In this document: positions 1-8,439 of the stretch, piece by piece | How positions within the stretch are numbered: the stretch's first letter is position 1 | How the letters are laid out: each line of letters opens with the position of its first letter | Source: BOKV01 sp041397525 | GTDB lineage: Bacteria; Pseudomonadota; Alphaproteobacteria; Rhizobiales; Rhizobiaceae | Direction of reading: 5' to 3' | Length of the DNA stretch: 64,000 nucleotides | NCBI GenBank assembly: GCA_041397525.1 | Contig: JAWKWL010000002.1 | Location: 434,001-498,000, forward strand | Made by a program: the position numbers and the translations under genes | The notes under the pieces: generated by a model | What the model saw: the letters and a program-made list of their open reading frames with translations, nothing else | What the model was told of the DNA's origin: nothing | The model's database searches: none

Positions 1-1
1 A

Positions 2-94
2 TCGGAATATTTGAAATATCTCGCGGCACGGCTGCGAAAGGAAATGTCAGGCTACAATGGGGGCACGGCCTTCGCGAATGCCTCGGGCTACTGA
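2..94 (+). CDS. 3' end of an unidentified upstream gene (partial)
   Basis: One frame stays open from the window edge to a TGA at 92-94, giving a 30-residue tail that ends in a Gly/Ala/Asn-rich stretch (GGTAFANASGY). It contains a basic amphipathic segment (LAARLRKEM). The following acyltransferase starts about 70 bp later on the same strand. The fragment is too short to assign a family, and the open frame could be fortuitous, so this is a tentative partial call. Confidence 0.35.
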   Translation, partial: SEYLKYLAARLRKEMSGYNGGTAFANASGY

Positions 95-165
95 CCCACT
101 TCCGTTTTCCCTTCGATGTGTTTATCCGGTAGTGTGACGCGATACTGGCTTATTGGAGACGGTTC

Positions 166-948
166 TTGCTTTTCCTGCGTTCCCTGGTTTTCAACCTTGC
201 ATTCTATCTTGCAACCGCGATCCAGCTGATTTTCTGGACACCAATCTTCTTTTTCCTGCCCCGCAAGATGGGGTGGAAAGTCGTGCGGCTCTGGGGCAAG
301 ATCAATCTCTGGCTGCAGCACCATATTGTCGGCACCCGCTTCGAATTCCGTGGTGTGGAAAATATTCCCCTTGAACGCCATTTCATCGTTGCGGCCAAGC
401 ACCAGTCATCCTGGGAAACCTACACCATTTTGCTGTTCCTGAAGGACCCAAGTTACATTCTGAAGCGGGAACTGATGTTTATTCCCCTGTTTGGCTGGTT
501 CATGGCGAAGATGAACGTCATACCTGTGCGCAGGGGCCGCGGCGCAGTGGCACTGGCTGGCATGACCGCGGCCGCACGCCAGCAATATGACACCGGACGC
601 GAGATCATCATCTATCCCGAAGGCACCCGAAAAGCGTCCGGTGCCGAACCCGCCTACAAATACGGGATTGCGCATCTTTATTCCGAACTGAACGCAACCA
701 TTCTGCCTGTGGCGCTCAACTCCGGCCTGTTCTGGCCAAGGCAGTCCTTCCTGCGCCATCCAGGCACAATCGTGATGGAATTCCTGCCATTGATTGAATC
801 CGGATTGCCGAAGGACGCTTTTGCGAAAGAACTGGAAAACCGCATCGAAACTGCGACAGCGAGACTCAATTGGGAAGCTGCAAACAGTGCGCTGCCGCCC
901 CCTTTGGCGCAACAATTGCTCGAGGCAGGCAGAATTGCAAAATTCTAG
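166..948 (+). CDS. 1-acyl-sn-glycerol-3-phosphate acyltransferase family protein (PlsC-like)
   Basis: A lysophospholipid acyltransferase of the PlsC/LPLAT family, expected to acylate lysophosphatidate or a related lysolipid at the inner membrane. The 260-residue protein starts with a hydrophobic segment (residues 5-31). The acceptor-binding YPEGTR motif is at 150-155. The usual HX4D catalytic box reads H79-QSSW-E84, so the acidic residue is Glu instead of Asp. The TTG start at 166 is chosen because a GGAGA Shine-Dalgarno sequence lies 5-6 nt upstream and the N-terminal membrane segment begins there. Its stop overlaps by 4 bp the stop of the convergent cyclotransferase gene. The family is clear; the exact lipid substrate is not. 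Confidence 0.85.
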   Translation: MLFLRSLVFNLAFYLATAIQLIFWTPIFFFLPRKMGWKVVRLWGKINLWLQHHIVGTRFEFRGVENIPLERHFIVAAKHQSSWETYTILLFLKDPSYILKRELMFIPLFGWFMAKMNVIPVRRGRGAVALAGMTAAARQQYDTGREIIIYPEGTRKASGAEPAYKYGIAHLYSELNATILPVALNSGLFWPRQSFLRHPGTIVMEFLPLIESGLPKDAFAKELENRIETATARLNWEAANSALPPPLAQQLLEAGRIAKF

Positions 949-1472
949 CTGCCCTCCGCGCCCAGCGCGCGGATAACGGCTTCAAGATGTGGATCGTGCA
1001 CACCTTCGTCACGAAGATGCGCCACTGTGTTTCGGACATAGTCGATATTGGCGCCGGATTTGCCTTTCGAGCGTTTCACGATGGCAGCAATTTCATGGTC
1101 CTCCATCCTGCCTGCATATTGTTCATGCGCCGGGTCAGCCACATAGGTGAGAACCGGGGTTTCCTCGCCATTTTCAAGCCGCGCCCGTCGCCAGCATTCG
1201 AGATAGACGCTGGTCACAAGTTCGCGTTCCCGCAGATATCCGATGACACTTTCGCGATTGGCTGCGGCAACCCTGAACGCTACACCGGTGCAGGAGCCAC
1301 CGCGCGCAAGCCCCAATACAAGTCCCGGCTCCTGTTGCGTTCCGCGGTGCACCCAGGAATGAATGCACAATGCGCGGTGCACGCCATGCATGCGCGCCCT
1401 CTGGCGTGCCTCGACGGCGAAGCCCGGATTCCACATCAGCGAACCATAGCCAAACACCCAGAAATCGCCCAT
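945..1472 (-). CDS. Gamma-glutamylcyclotransferase, ChaC family (glutathione-specific type)
   Basis: A 175-residue protein with the ChaC-type N-terminus FGYGSLMWNPGF (residues 7-18), the substrate-binding loop of gamma-glutamylcyclotransferases. Family members cleave glutathione to 5-oxoproline and Cys-Gly in the cytosol. An acidic residue in the central EECWRR-like region (LECWRRARLENGEE) fits the catalytic Glu region, but I cannot confirm which residue is catalytic. It is convergent with the acyltransferase gene and divergent from the DUF2125 gene, with only 47 bp between the two start codons. Length matches bacterial ChaC proteins. Confidence 0.85.
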   Translation of the reverse strand: MGDFWVFGYGSLMWNPGFAVEARQRARMHGVHRALCIHSWVHRGTQQEPGLVLGLARGGSCTGVAFRVAAANRESVIGYLRERELVTSVYLECWRRARLENGEETPVLTYVADPAHEQYAGRMEDHEIAAIVKRSKGKSGANIDYVRNTVAHLRDEGVHDPHLEAVIRALGAEGS

Positions 1473-1519
1473 ATGAACCCTGTTGTCCCCGTTCCATCCA
1501 AGAAGCCCGGTTACCTATC

Positions 1520-2572
1520 ATGAGCAAGCAGCAATCGCAAAACGAGCATTCGGGCGCGCGAACCAGAAAAGGTTCCGGCATTTTCAGGATCGTCGCCCTG
1601 ATTGCCGTGATAGTGTCAATCGGCTTTGCCTGGAACTGGGCATGGCAGCAGGCTGCGCAAAAACTTGACGCAGCAGCAACCGTGCAGATCGAAAAATGGA
1701 ACGACGCCGGGATCGAGATCACCTGCCCTAACCGCTTGGTAATTGGCTTTCCGTTCCGCATCGGCATTCACTGTGATTCCCTTTCGGTGTTTGACACTGT
1801 CCGCAGCCTGAAGATCGAAGCTGGCGAGTTGCGCTCGGCAGCCCAGTTCTACAAACCCGGCCATGCCATTGCAGAACTCGACGGCCCGTTGCTCTCGGAA
1901 TTTCCCGGCGGTGAAAAGACCGTCACGACCTGGGAAAACCTGAAAGCCAGCATTGTCGTGGGGCTGGGCGGCTGGCAGCGCATCTCGGTTGAGGCCTCCG
2001 CCCCCAAGGGCAGCGGCACGCTCCCTGGTCCCCAGCCCTTTGACCTTTGGGCTGACAACATCCAGTTGCACGCCCGCATTCCCGATGATGGCAGCGATAC
2101 CAACAGTCTCGATGTGGCATTTTCTGCAAGCAATCTGAGCCTGGAAAGCCGGGTGAGAATACCAACGGTCGGCATGGCCGGAAATCTGCGCCTGGACCAG
2201 ATCGCCAACCAGTTGCACCCCGGTTTCAAGGTTGAGCCATTCCTGCGGCAATCGGGTTTGTCAGGCAAAATAGGCGAACTCGCACTGGAACCAGCCGCTG
2301 GTGGACGCTTCTCTGTCTCGGGACCGTTTTCGGTTTCCGCAACCGGTTTGCTGAGCGGCAAGCTCACCCTTGCTTTCACTGACGCTGCGCAATTGATGGC
2401 TTTTGCTACCGCTGCTGGCGGCGACGACAATCTCATCGCACAGGCGGGTCAGATATTGGCCATGATCCCCGCTTCCGGCAATGGCGGCGCACGCAAGATC
2501 ACCCTGGTCATCGAAGACGGCGTGGTCAGCGCAGGCTTTTTCAAGCTCGGTGAAATTCCACCGCTATTTTGA
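1520..2572 (+). CDS. DUF2125 family membrane-anchored protein
   Basis: A 350-residue protein of the alphaproteobacterial DUF2125 family, function unknown. It has a basic N-terminus followed by one transmembrane segment (about residues 22-40). A long extracytoplasmic domain follows, beginning with the family-like stretch VQIEKWNDAGIEI and a GFPFRIGIHC segment. The ATG at 1520 is used because an upstream in-frame extension would run through the divergent cyclotransferase gene and be basic and non-family-like. The last 9 bases overlap the end of the convergent tyrC gene. The hit to the family is from recognition of the sequence pattern; no biochemical role can be inferred. Confidence 0.75.
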   Translation: MSKQQSQNEHSGARTRKGSGIFRIVALIAVIVSIGFAWNWAWQQAAQKLDAAATVQIEKWNDAGIEITCPNRLVIGFPFRIGIHCDSLSVFDTVRSLKIEAGELRSAAQFYKPGHAIAELDGPLLSEFPGGEKTVTTWENLKASIVVGLGGWQRISVEASAPKGSGTLPGPQPFDLWADNIQLHARIPDDGSDTNSLDVAFSASNLSLESRVRIPTVGMAGNLRLDQIANQLHPGFKVEPFLRQSGLSGKIGELALEPAAGGRFSVSGPFSVSATGLLSGKLTLAFTDAAQLMAFATAAGGDDNLIAQAGQILAMIPASGNGGARKITLVIEDGVVSAGFFKLGEIPPLF

Positions 2573-3529
2573 GGATTTTTCCTCACGCGACAGCGCGGCA
2601 TCATCGCGGCCGAAGTTGGGTATTGCCGTCTCCTGTCCGATATCGATGATCGAACGACGGATCGCCCTTGTCCGGGTAAACAGATCAAACAGCGCATCCC
2701 CGTCACCCCAGCGGATCGCCCTTTGTAGCATCGACAGGTCCTCGGAAAACCGCCCCAGCGTTTCCAGAACCGCATCCTTGTTATGCAGGAAAACATCACG
2801 CCACATGGTCGGATCTGACGCGGCAATTCGCGTGAAATCACGAAAGCCGCCAGCTGAAAACTTGATGACCTCCGATTCGGTCACGCTTTCAAGGTCTGCC
2901 GCCGTACCCACAATGTTGTAGGCAATGAGGTGTGGAATGTGCGAGGTGATCGCCAGAACCAGGTCGTGATGTTCCGGTGTCATGATCTCAACATTCGATC
3001 CGCACGCCTTCCAGAATTCGCAGACCGCTTCCACCGCCTTGCTGTCCGCTCCTTCCGGGGGCGTGACAATCGACCAGCGATTGGTGAAGAGGGCCGCAAA
3101 ACCGGCATCGGGCCCTGAATATTCCGTCCCGGCCACAGGATGTGCCGGGACCAGATGGACATTTTCAGGCATGTGCGGAGCCACCTGCCTGACGACTGAT
3201 CCCTTTACCGAGCCGACATCGCTTACAATCGCGCCGGATTTGAGCACTGCTGCAATGTCTTCGGCAACCTTCGCATAGCTGCCGACAGGCGTACACAGGA
3301 TGACCAGATCAGCGTCCCGCGCAGCATCGGCAGATGCCTGGTGATAGCTGTCGCCCAGTTGCAATTCACGTGCGCGCTGCAGCGTGTCTGCACTGCGGGT
3401 GGCAATGGCGACATGATCAGCCAACCTTTCCCTGCGAATGACACGCGCCAGCGAGGAGCCGATAAGCCCGATCCCGATCAGCGCAATGCGAGCGAAACGC
3501 GGTTCACCCTGTTTGGAATTTTCACTCAT
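2564..3529 (-). CDS. tyrC: Prephenate/arogenate dehydrogenase
   Basis: Oxidatively decarboxylates prephenate or arogenate in tyrosine biosynthesis using NAD(P)+. The 321-residue protein shows the dinucleotide-binding GIGLIGSS loop (residues 19-26). It also has a TPVGSY segment and the HPVAGTE catalytic motif near residue 130 that is characteristic of TyrA-type dehydrogenases. No chorismate mutase domain is present, so it is the monofunctional form. It lies directly downstream of hisC with a 4-bp ATGA overlap, an arrangement that fits hisC supplying the aromatic aminotransferase step. The choice between prephenate and arogenate as substrate cannot be made from sequence alone. Confidence 0.92.
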   Translation of the reverse strand: MSENSKQGEPRFARIALIGIGLIGSSLARVIRRERLADHVAIATRSADTLQRARELQLGDSYHQASADAARDADLVILCTPVGSYAKVAEDIAAVLKSGAIVSDVGSVKGSVVRQVAPHMPENVHLVPAHPVAGTEYSGPDAGFAALFTNRWSIVTPPEGADSKAVEAVCEFWKACGSNVEIMTPEHHDLVLAITSHIPHLIAYNIVGTAADLESVTESEVIKFSAGGFRDFTRIAASDPTMWRDVFLHNKDAVLETLGRFSEDLSMLQRAIRWGDGDALFDLFTRTRAIRRSIIDIGQETAIPNFGRDDAALSREEKSSK

Positions 3530-4632
3530 GCCTTGCCCAGGAATTCTGCAAGTGTCTGAACCACGCCACGATTGGCTTCTTCGGAGCCGATCGTCATGCG
3601 CAGCGAATTGGGAAGTCCATACCCCTTCACCGCACGCAGCACAAAACCGCGCCCGACCAGGAATTCATCGGCATCACCTGCCCTTTTGCCATCTTCATCC
3701 GGGAAATGGATCAGGATGAAATTGCCGACCGAGGGCGTCACTTCAAGCCCCAGTCTGCTGATTTCGGCTGTCGTCCATGCGAGCCATTGTTCGTTGTGAC
3801 GAACGGAATTCTCGACATGTGCCTTGTCGCCGATCGCAGCCACACCAGCCGCAATGGCCGCTGAATTGACATTGAACGGACCCCGGACCCGGTTCAGCAC
3901 ATCGACCACATGCGAAGGCGCGTAGCACCAGCCAATGCGCAACGCCGCCAACCCGAAAATCTTCGAGAACGTCCGCGTCATCACGACATTCTGCGAGGAT
4001 GAAACCAGCTCGATACCTGACTCATAATCGTTGCGGCGAACATATTCGGCATAGGCCGCATCCAGTATGAGCAGTACGTTCGATGGCAGGTTTGCATGCA
4101 GGCGGCGAACTTCACTGATTGGCAGATAGGTGCCGGTCGGATTGTTCGGATTGGCGACAAACACGATCCTGGTACGCGGCGTAACCGCCGCAAGGATCGC
4201 ATCAACATCACCGACGAGATCACGCTCCGGCACGACCACCGGATTTGCGCCTGCTGAAAGCGTTGCGATCCGGTAGACCAGAAAACCGTGCTCGGTATAG
4301 ATCGCCTCGTCGCCGGGTGCGAGATAGGCCTTGGCGAGGATTTCGAGGATCTCGTCCGAACCATTGCCGCACACAATATTCGCAGGGTTGAGGCCATGCG
4401 CCGCGCCAATGGCCTCCCGCAGGGCGGTCGAGGAGCCATCAGGATAGTCCTCAAGCTTGGCCGAGGCCTTTGCATAGGCTTCACGCGCGGCCTGGCTCGG
4501 CCCCAGCGGTGATTCATTGGATGACAATTTGTGGAGTTTCACGCCGGGTGCCGCCTTGCTGCGGCCAGGTACATACATGGCAATGTCCATGATGCCGGGT
4601 TTCGGCTGCGGAATGCCTGTTTGGTTGGACAT
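3526..4632 (-). CDS. hisC: Histidinol-phosphate aminotransferase (class I/II, PLP)
   Basis: A PLP-dependent aminotransferase of 368 residues that acts in histidine synthesis and, next to tyrC, probably also transaminates aromatic keto acids. Visible landmarks are the SSNESPLGPS substrate loop near the N-terminus, NPNNPTG in the middle, and TRTFSKIFGLAALRIGW holding the Schiff-base lysine. An upstream in-frame start exists, but ATG 4632 has a GGAG Shine-Dalgarno sequence 7 nt away and gives the usual HisC N-terminus, so the shorter form is preferred. It is translationally coupled to tyrC by a 4-bp overlap. Confidence 0.92.
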   Translation of the reverse strand: MSNQTGIPQPKPGIMDIAMYVPGRSKAAPGVKLHKLSSNESPLGPSQAAREAYAKASAKLEDYPDGSSTALREAIGAAHGLNPANIVCGNGSDEILEILAKAYLAPGDEAIYTEHGFLVYRIATLSAGANPVVVPERDLVGDVDAILAAVTPRTRIVFVANPNNPTGTYLPISEVRRLHANLPSNVLLILDAAYAEYVRRNDYESGIELVSSSQNVVMTRTFSKIFGLAALRIGWCYAPSHVVDVLNRVRGPFNVNSAAIAAGVAAIGDKAHVENSVRHNEQWLAWTTAEISRLGLEVTPSVGNFILIHFPDEDGKRAGDADEFLVGRGFVLRAVKGYGLPNSLRMTIGSEEANRGVVQTLAEFLGKA

Positions 4633-4737
4633 CGGATTACTCCACAAGACACGGGATTGGCGAATGGTCTGCGCAAGGTCAGTCGGCCTGGCCACGGCGC
4701 CTTCTAAAGCAATTTCCGGCTTGACGGAATGGGAAAA

Positions 4738-5532
4738 TCAGGCGATCCGCCTGCTGCCAGGCAGGTTGGGAGGCACCAGCACTTGGCGCGATGTCTCGCG
4801 AGTGGCGCCGGCAGCCCCTTGGGGCGAAAGTGCTGGCACGAACACGCGCCTTGATTGCCGAGCCCGGGCCGGAAGTCCCTGATACAGCCGTTTCGTTGCT
4901 TCCACCATGATGACACCGGAGAAGATTGGCCACATGCGTCGACCGAGCCGCTCCATGCCACTCGACATCCCCAGCCGGACCCACCGCCGTGACGGAGGAA
5001 AATGCAGTGCATCGGACCACGCCGTGGGCAGAAACAACGATTCGCGCAACAAATGCGAAAGCTGACTTCGGCTGAACGGCCTGCCGGTTCCGAACGGCGT
5101 ATGCTCGAACCGCGCCCAAACTCCGCGCCGATTGGGAACCACGATGAAGATCTTGCCGCCAGGCGCCAGCACCCGCCAGGCTTCCTTCAGCGTATCAAGC
5201 GGGCTCTCGCTATGCTCCAGCAGGTGCACCATCAGGATGCGGTCAATGCTTTGATCCATCAGCGGCAATTGTTCATCATGCACCAGTACAGTGGCGGATG
5301 CCTCTCCCATCGGCCATTCGACCGCCCCTTGCGCAGCAGGCATCAATGCCAGCGTGCGCTCGGTATCCGGCCTGAACCGGTCGAGCCATGGCACACAGTA
5401 GCCAAGGCCGGCCAACCGCTCGCCCTTGGCATCACCCCACATCGCCGATAGCGCCATGGCAATTGAACCGGACGCGACCCTGCCCAGCGGAGTGCGGTAG
5501 AATTCCCTCAGATCAACGACATCACCATACAT
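4738..5532 (-). CDS. Class I SAM-dependent methyltransferase
   Basis: A 264-residue methyltransferase of the type-11 fold. The C-terminal half of the Rossmann domain is clear: a DRILMVHLLEHSESP segment, then EAWRVLAPGGKIFIVVPNRRG (motif VI region). The usual glycine-rich motif I is replaced by AGLGYCVPWLD, so the SAM-binding loop is atypical. The C-terminal 50 residues are basic, Pro/Arg-rich and probably disordered. It is on the same strand as hisC-tyrC, 105 bp upstream of the hisC start, and diverges from gloB. The substrate is unknown; the neighbouring glyoxalase gene does not by itself identify it. Confidence 0.75.
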   Translation of the reverse strand: MYGDVVDLREFYRTPLGRVASGSIAMALSAMWGDAKGERLAGLGYCVPWLDRFRPDTERTLALMPAAQGAVEWPMGEASATVLVHDEQLPLMDQSIDRILMVHLLEHSESPLDTLKEAWRVLAPGGKIFIVVPNRRGVWARFEHTPFGTGRPFSRSQLSHLLRESLFLPTAWSDALHFPPSRRWVRLGMSSGMERLGRRMWPIFSGVIMVEATKRLYQGLPARARQSRRVFVPALSPQGAAGATRETSRQVLVPPNLPGSRRIA

Positions 5533-5646
5533 GCCGGCAGCCTATGCCAAACTGCATTCTGTTTGAAGCAAAACCGCCTCTGGCCATGCGGGTTTGTGGC
5601 AAGTATGGTGCGCGCAATTCCAAAACGGCGAAAGGAACGCGATACC

Positions 5647-6414
5647 ATGGCAAGCACAATCGAGATTCACCAGTTCCCGTGCCTGAGTGACAATTATGGC
5701 GTGCTTCTGCATCACACCAACACCGGCCACACCATCTCGATTGATGCTCCTGACGCTGGCGCTGTGTTGGCTGCCCTTGATGAAACAGGCTGGAAGCTGA
5801 CCCATGTGCTGGTTACCCATCACCATGCGGACCATGTGCAGGGTCTTGCCGAGTTGAAGCAAAAGACCGGCTGCAAGGCGATTGGCCCGGCAAATCCCGC
5901 CATCGCCGGACTGGACATGACCGTTGGCGATGGCGACACTGTGGAACTCGCTGGCGAGAAGATCGCGGTGATCGCTACACCCGGCCACACACTCGACATG
6001 ATCAATTATCACTTCCCTGATGCAGGGCTTGTGTTTGCCGGGGACACTTTGTTTGCCATGGGCTGTGGCCGTGTTTTCGAGGGCACGCCGGAAATGATGT
6101 GGAACTCGCTGACACGGCTCATGAAACTGCCAGCGGACACGCAGGTCTATTGCGGGCACGAATACACTTTGGCCAATGCCCGCTTTGCAATCGGCATTGA
6201 TGGCACCAATGCGGCCCTGCAGGCACGGTTGAGCGAGGTCGAGGCGGCGCGCGCCCGAAACGAGCCGACCATCCCGACAACGCTCGCTCTGGAGCTTGAG
6301 ACTAACCCGTTCCTGCGTGCCGCCGATCCGGCGATCCGCGCCAATCTCGGCATGCAAGATGCCAGCGATGCCGAAGTGTTCACGGAAATCCGCGAACGCA
6401 AGAACCGGGGTTGA
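5647..6414 (+). CDS. gloB: Hydroxyacylglutathione hydrolase (glyoxalase II)
   Basis: Hydrolyses S-lactoylglutathione to lactate and glutathione in methylglyoxal detoxification. The 255-residue metallo-beta-lactamase-fold protein has the binuclear metal motif T57-HHHADH63, the GHT metal ligand region (TPGHTLDMI), GDTLFAMGCGR and the C-terminal CGHEYT motif of glyoxalase II. ATG 5647 is chosen over an upstream in-frame start because the family N-terminus (EIHQFPCLSDNYG) follows immediately and an AAAGGAAC ribosome-binding site precedes it. It converges on the lysoplasmalogenase-like gene with an 8-bp gap. Confidence 0.93.
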   Translation: MASTIEIHQFPCLSDNYGVLLHHTNTGHTISIDAPDAGAVLAALDETGWKLTHVLVTHHHADHVQGLAELKQKTGCKAIGPANPAIAGLDMTVGDGDTVELAGEKIAVIATPGHTLDMINYHFPDAGLVFAGDTLFAMGCGRVFEGTPEMMWNSLTRLMKLPADTQVYCGHEYTLANARFAIGIDGTNAALQARLSEVEAARARNEPTIPTTLALELETNPFLRAADPAIRANLGMQDASDAEVFTEIRERKNRG

Positions 6415-6421
6415 TCGGGTA

Positions 6422-7057
6422 TCAAAGCAGAAATGCCGCCGCAATCAGGACTTGGGCTGCCAGATAACTGAGCCAGATAAAGGGCGAAGTTATCCGGCGC
6501 GCCGGACTGTCTTCATCAAGGACAAAAACCTCATGCGCCAACACCATGTCTGATGCCATGAACAGGACCGCGCCGGATATGAGCACGGGATCCGGCCCCC
6601 GGCTCAGCGCCGCGACCGCCATCGCGGCAATCGCCGCCGTGTAGATTGCCACCGGAAGTTTCATCGGTCCCAGCCGGTTACGCAAGCGCCGGTATATGCC
6701 AAGTGCAATGGCGAAGATGATGACGGTACCCGCAAGGAACCACGGCCCCGCCGCCCATGCCTCGTCCTGCCCCGCAAAGAACAGGACGCAATAGACAAGA
6801 TGCGCAACCAGGAAGGAGACGAGACCCGCGAGAAACGCCCTTTCTCCCTTGAAAGCCAGGAACCAGTCCCCGGCTGCACTGAGAACCAGCGCAATCGTCA
6901 ACAGCCACGCGCCACCTGCCAGCCAGCTCGTCAGCGCGATCAGTGCCACCGGCAGGGTCTTCACCAAGGCACGCAACAGGCTGTGCGGCGCGGAAAGCAG
7001 CGTAAGCCAATAGCCGATGCCTGCCAGGCCGGCACATGTCAACAGAACGGAAGTCAT
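6422..7057 (-). CDS. YhhN family lysoplasmalogenase-like membrane protein
   Basis: A 211-residue polytopic protein with about seven to eight hydrophobic segments, matching the YhhN/TMEM86 family in length and in conserved features: SAAGDWFLAF near residue 61, FLVAHLVYC near 82, and a C-terminal SDMVLAHEVF segment. Eukaryotic family members hydrolyse lysoplasmalogen; the bacterial role is not established. It overlaps the upstream DMT transporter gene by 4 bp, so the two are co-translated on the minus strand. Confidence 0.8.
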   Translation of the reverse strand: MTSVLLTCAGLAGIGYWLTLLSAPHSLLRALVKTLPVALIALTSWLAGGAWLLTIALVLSAAGDWFLAFKGERAFLAGLVSFLVAHLVYCVLFFAGQDEAWAAGPWFLAGTVIIFAIALGIYRRLRNRLGPMKLPVAIYTAAIAAMAVAALSRGPDPVLISGAVLFMASDMVLAHEVFVLDEDSPARRITSPFIWLSYLAAQVLIAAAFLL

Positions 7058-7932
7058 GCGGTGGCCTTTGCCAATTGCTTGCGTCTCCCCGGTAACCGTC
7101 CTGACGCAACTATGGCACCCAGCGTAATCAGCAAGGCCGCACCACCGAGCCGCCAGTCAGGGTCGGCCAATCCCGCCAACACCAGAATGATTGTCGAAAG
7201 CAGCGGAGCAAGATAGGCCGCACTGCCAAGCAACTGAATATTGCCATGTTTGACGCCGTGATCCCATGCATAAAAGGCGAGACCAACCGGCATGACACCG
7301 AGCCCGAGCACGGCAAGCCACTGTGTGATGTCCGATGGCCAGACCGTCGTCTCGAAAACGATATGACACAGAGCCGAAAGCAAGGCGGTTGCGAGGCAGA
7401 ATATCGCCACAGCATCCGTTGGTGCGGATTTCAAGGCGCGTGACAGGATCGAATATCCTGACCAGATGAAGGCACAGGCAAATGCCGACAGATATCCCGT
7501 CGCACTGCCATTGAATCCGAAACCGCTGCGGGTGACGAGAAGGGCAGCACCAGCAAAGCCGAACATTCCGCCAAGCACATGAAACCAGCGCAGCCGCTCA
7601 CCTGGCAGCAATGCCGAACCCAGCACGATCAGCATCGGCCACAGATAGGCGATCAGGCTGGCTTCCGCTACCGGCGCATTGCGCAGCGCTGTGTAGTAGA
7701 AGAAGTGATAACCGAACAATCCGCCAATACCGACAAGCCAGACCTGCGGTGGCAAGCGCAGGGAATCCGGAACTGGTCTGCGCCAAGTCCAGCTGCCCAT
7801 GCCACACAACGCGCCAATGGCAAAAGTCATCGCGAGGAGCTGAAACGGTGGCACGCCGCCGCTGGCAGCAGTCAGCAGGGCAAGCAATGCCCACATGGCA
7901 ATGGCGGAAAATCCGGCAAGGGTTGGCGACAT
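7054..7932 (-). CDS. DMT (EamA) family transporter, YddG-like
   Basis: A 292-residue inner-membrane protein with about ten transmembrane segments formed by two EamA repeats. The second repeat starts near residue 145, around YLSAFACAFIWSGYSILSR. The N-terminal FSAIAMWALLALLTAASGGVPPFQL pattern and overall organisation resemble the aromatic amino acid exporter YddG. The C-terminus is short, basic and cytoplasmic. The gene is the first of a two-gene minus-strand unit with the YhhN-like gene. The substrate is not determinable from sequence; amino acid export is an inference from family resemblance. Confidence 0.8.
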   Translation of the reverse strand: MSPTLAGFSAIAMWALLALLTAASGGVPPFQLLAMTFAIGALCGMGSWTWRRPVPDSLRLPPQVWLVGIGGLFGYHFFYYTALRNAPVAEASLIAYLWPMLIVLGSALLPGERLRWFHVLGGMFGFAGAALLVTRSGFGFNGSATGYLSAFACAFIWSGYSILSRALKSAPTDAVAIFCLATALLSALCHIVFETTVWPSDITQWLAVLGLGVMPVGLAFYAWDHGVKHGNIQLLGSAAYLAPLLSTIILVLAGLADPDWRLGGAALLITLGAIVASGRLPGRRKQLAKATA

Positions 7933-7988
7933 TCAGGCGTTCCGGGTCATGACATCAAAGGCCAGAGGTGCTGATTGCCGCATTCTTG

Positions 7989-8318
7989 TCAACTTGTCAC
8001 TTCGCAACGACGCCAGATTTCACCATCTTTGCGCTCGCTGTCACGCCCGCGAAACAAGGTCATTTCCTCTTCCGAGCGAAGCATCATGAAGATTTCGGTG
8101 CCCGCATCAGGTTCGCCTGCAGGGGCTACATAGTGAAATGAATGCCGGTCATAATCGCCCGGAACCACACTGCCGCCGGTCGTGCGCACTTTCGGGCCAT
8201 CAACAATGAGATGCCCGCCCTTCCCGTCGCACCAGCCACCGTCAATACGGTCTGCCAAGGCAGGTCCTGCGGCAAGCAGGAGCAATGAAAATGCGGTTGT
8301 TGCACCAATGCGCTTCAT
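7989..8318 (-). CDS. Small secreted protein with signal peptide, unknown function
   Basis: A 109-residue protein with a classic Sec signal peptide: basic start MKR, hydrophobic core, and cleavage after AGPALA (about residue 23). The mature part of about 86 residues has two cysteines, in GGWCDGKGG and in the C-terminal WRRCEVTS, which could form a disulfide. ATG 8318 is supported by a strong GGAGGT ribosome-binding site 6 nt upstream; a longer in-frame ORF exists but lacks this. I do not recognise the family. It stands alone between the DMT transporter gene and the phb genes on the same strand. Confidence 0.7.
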   Translation of the reverse strand: MKRIGATTAFSLLLLAAGPALADRIDGGWCDGKGGHLIVDGPKVRTTGGSVVPGDYDRHSFHYVAPAGEPDAGTEIFMMLRSEEEMTLFRGRDSERKDGEIWRRCEVTS

Positions 8319-8439
8319 GACGGCACCTCCGTGGACAGGAAGGATAGCCGCATGATTGCCAAACGCCAAAATGAATTCGGCGCGATCACCCGTTCGAAAC
8401 GGACAACCGCGCCGATCCGATTACAGCAGCAGGCAAGGC

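Noticed and set aside
8385..8400. CCGTT-CGA-AACGG hairpin downstream of phbB considered as a terminator
   Set aside because: Only a 5-bp stem with a 3-nt loop and no T-run on either strand.
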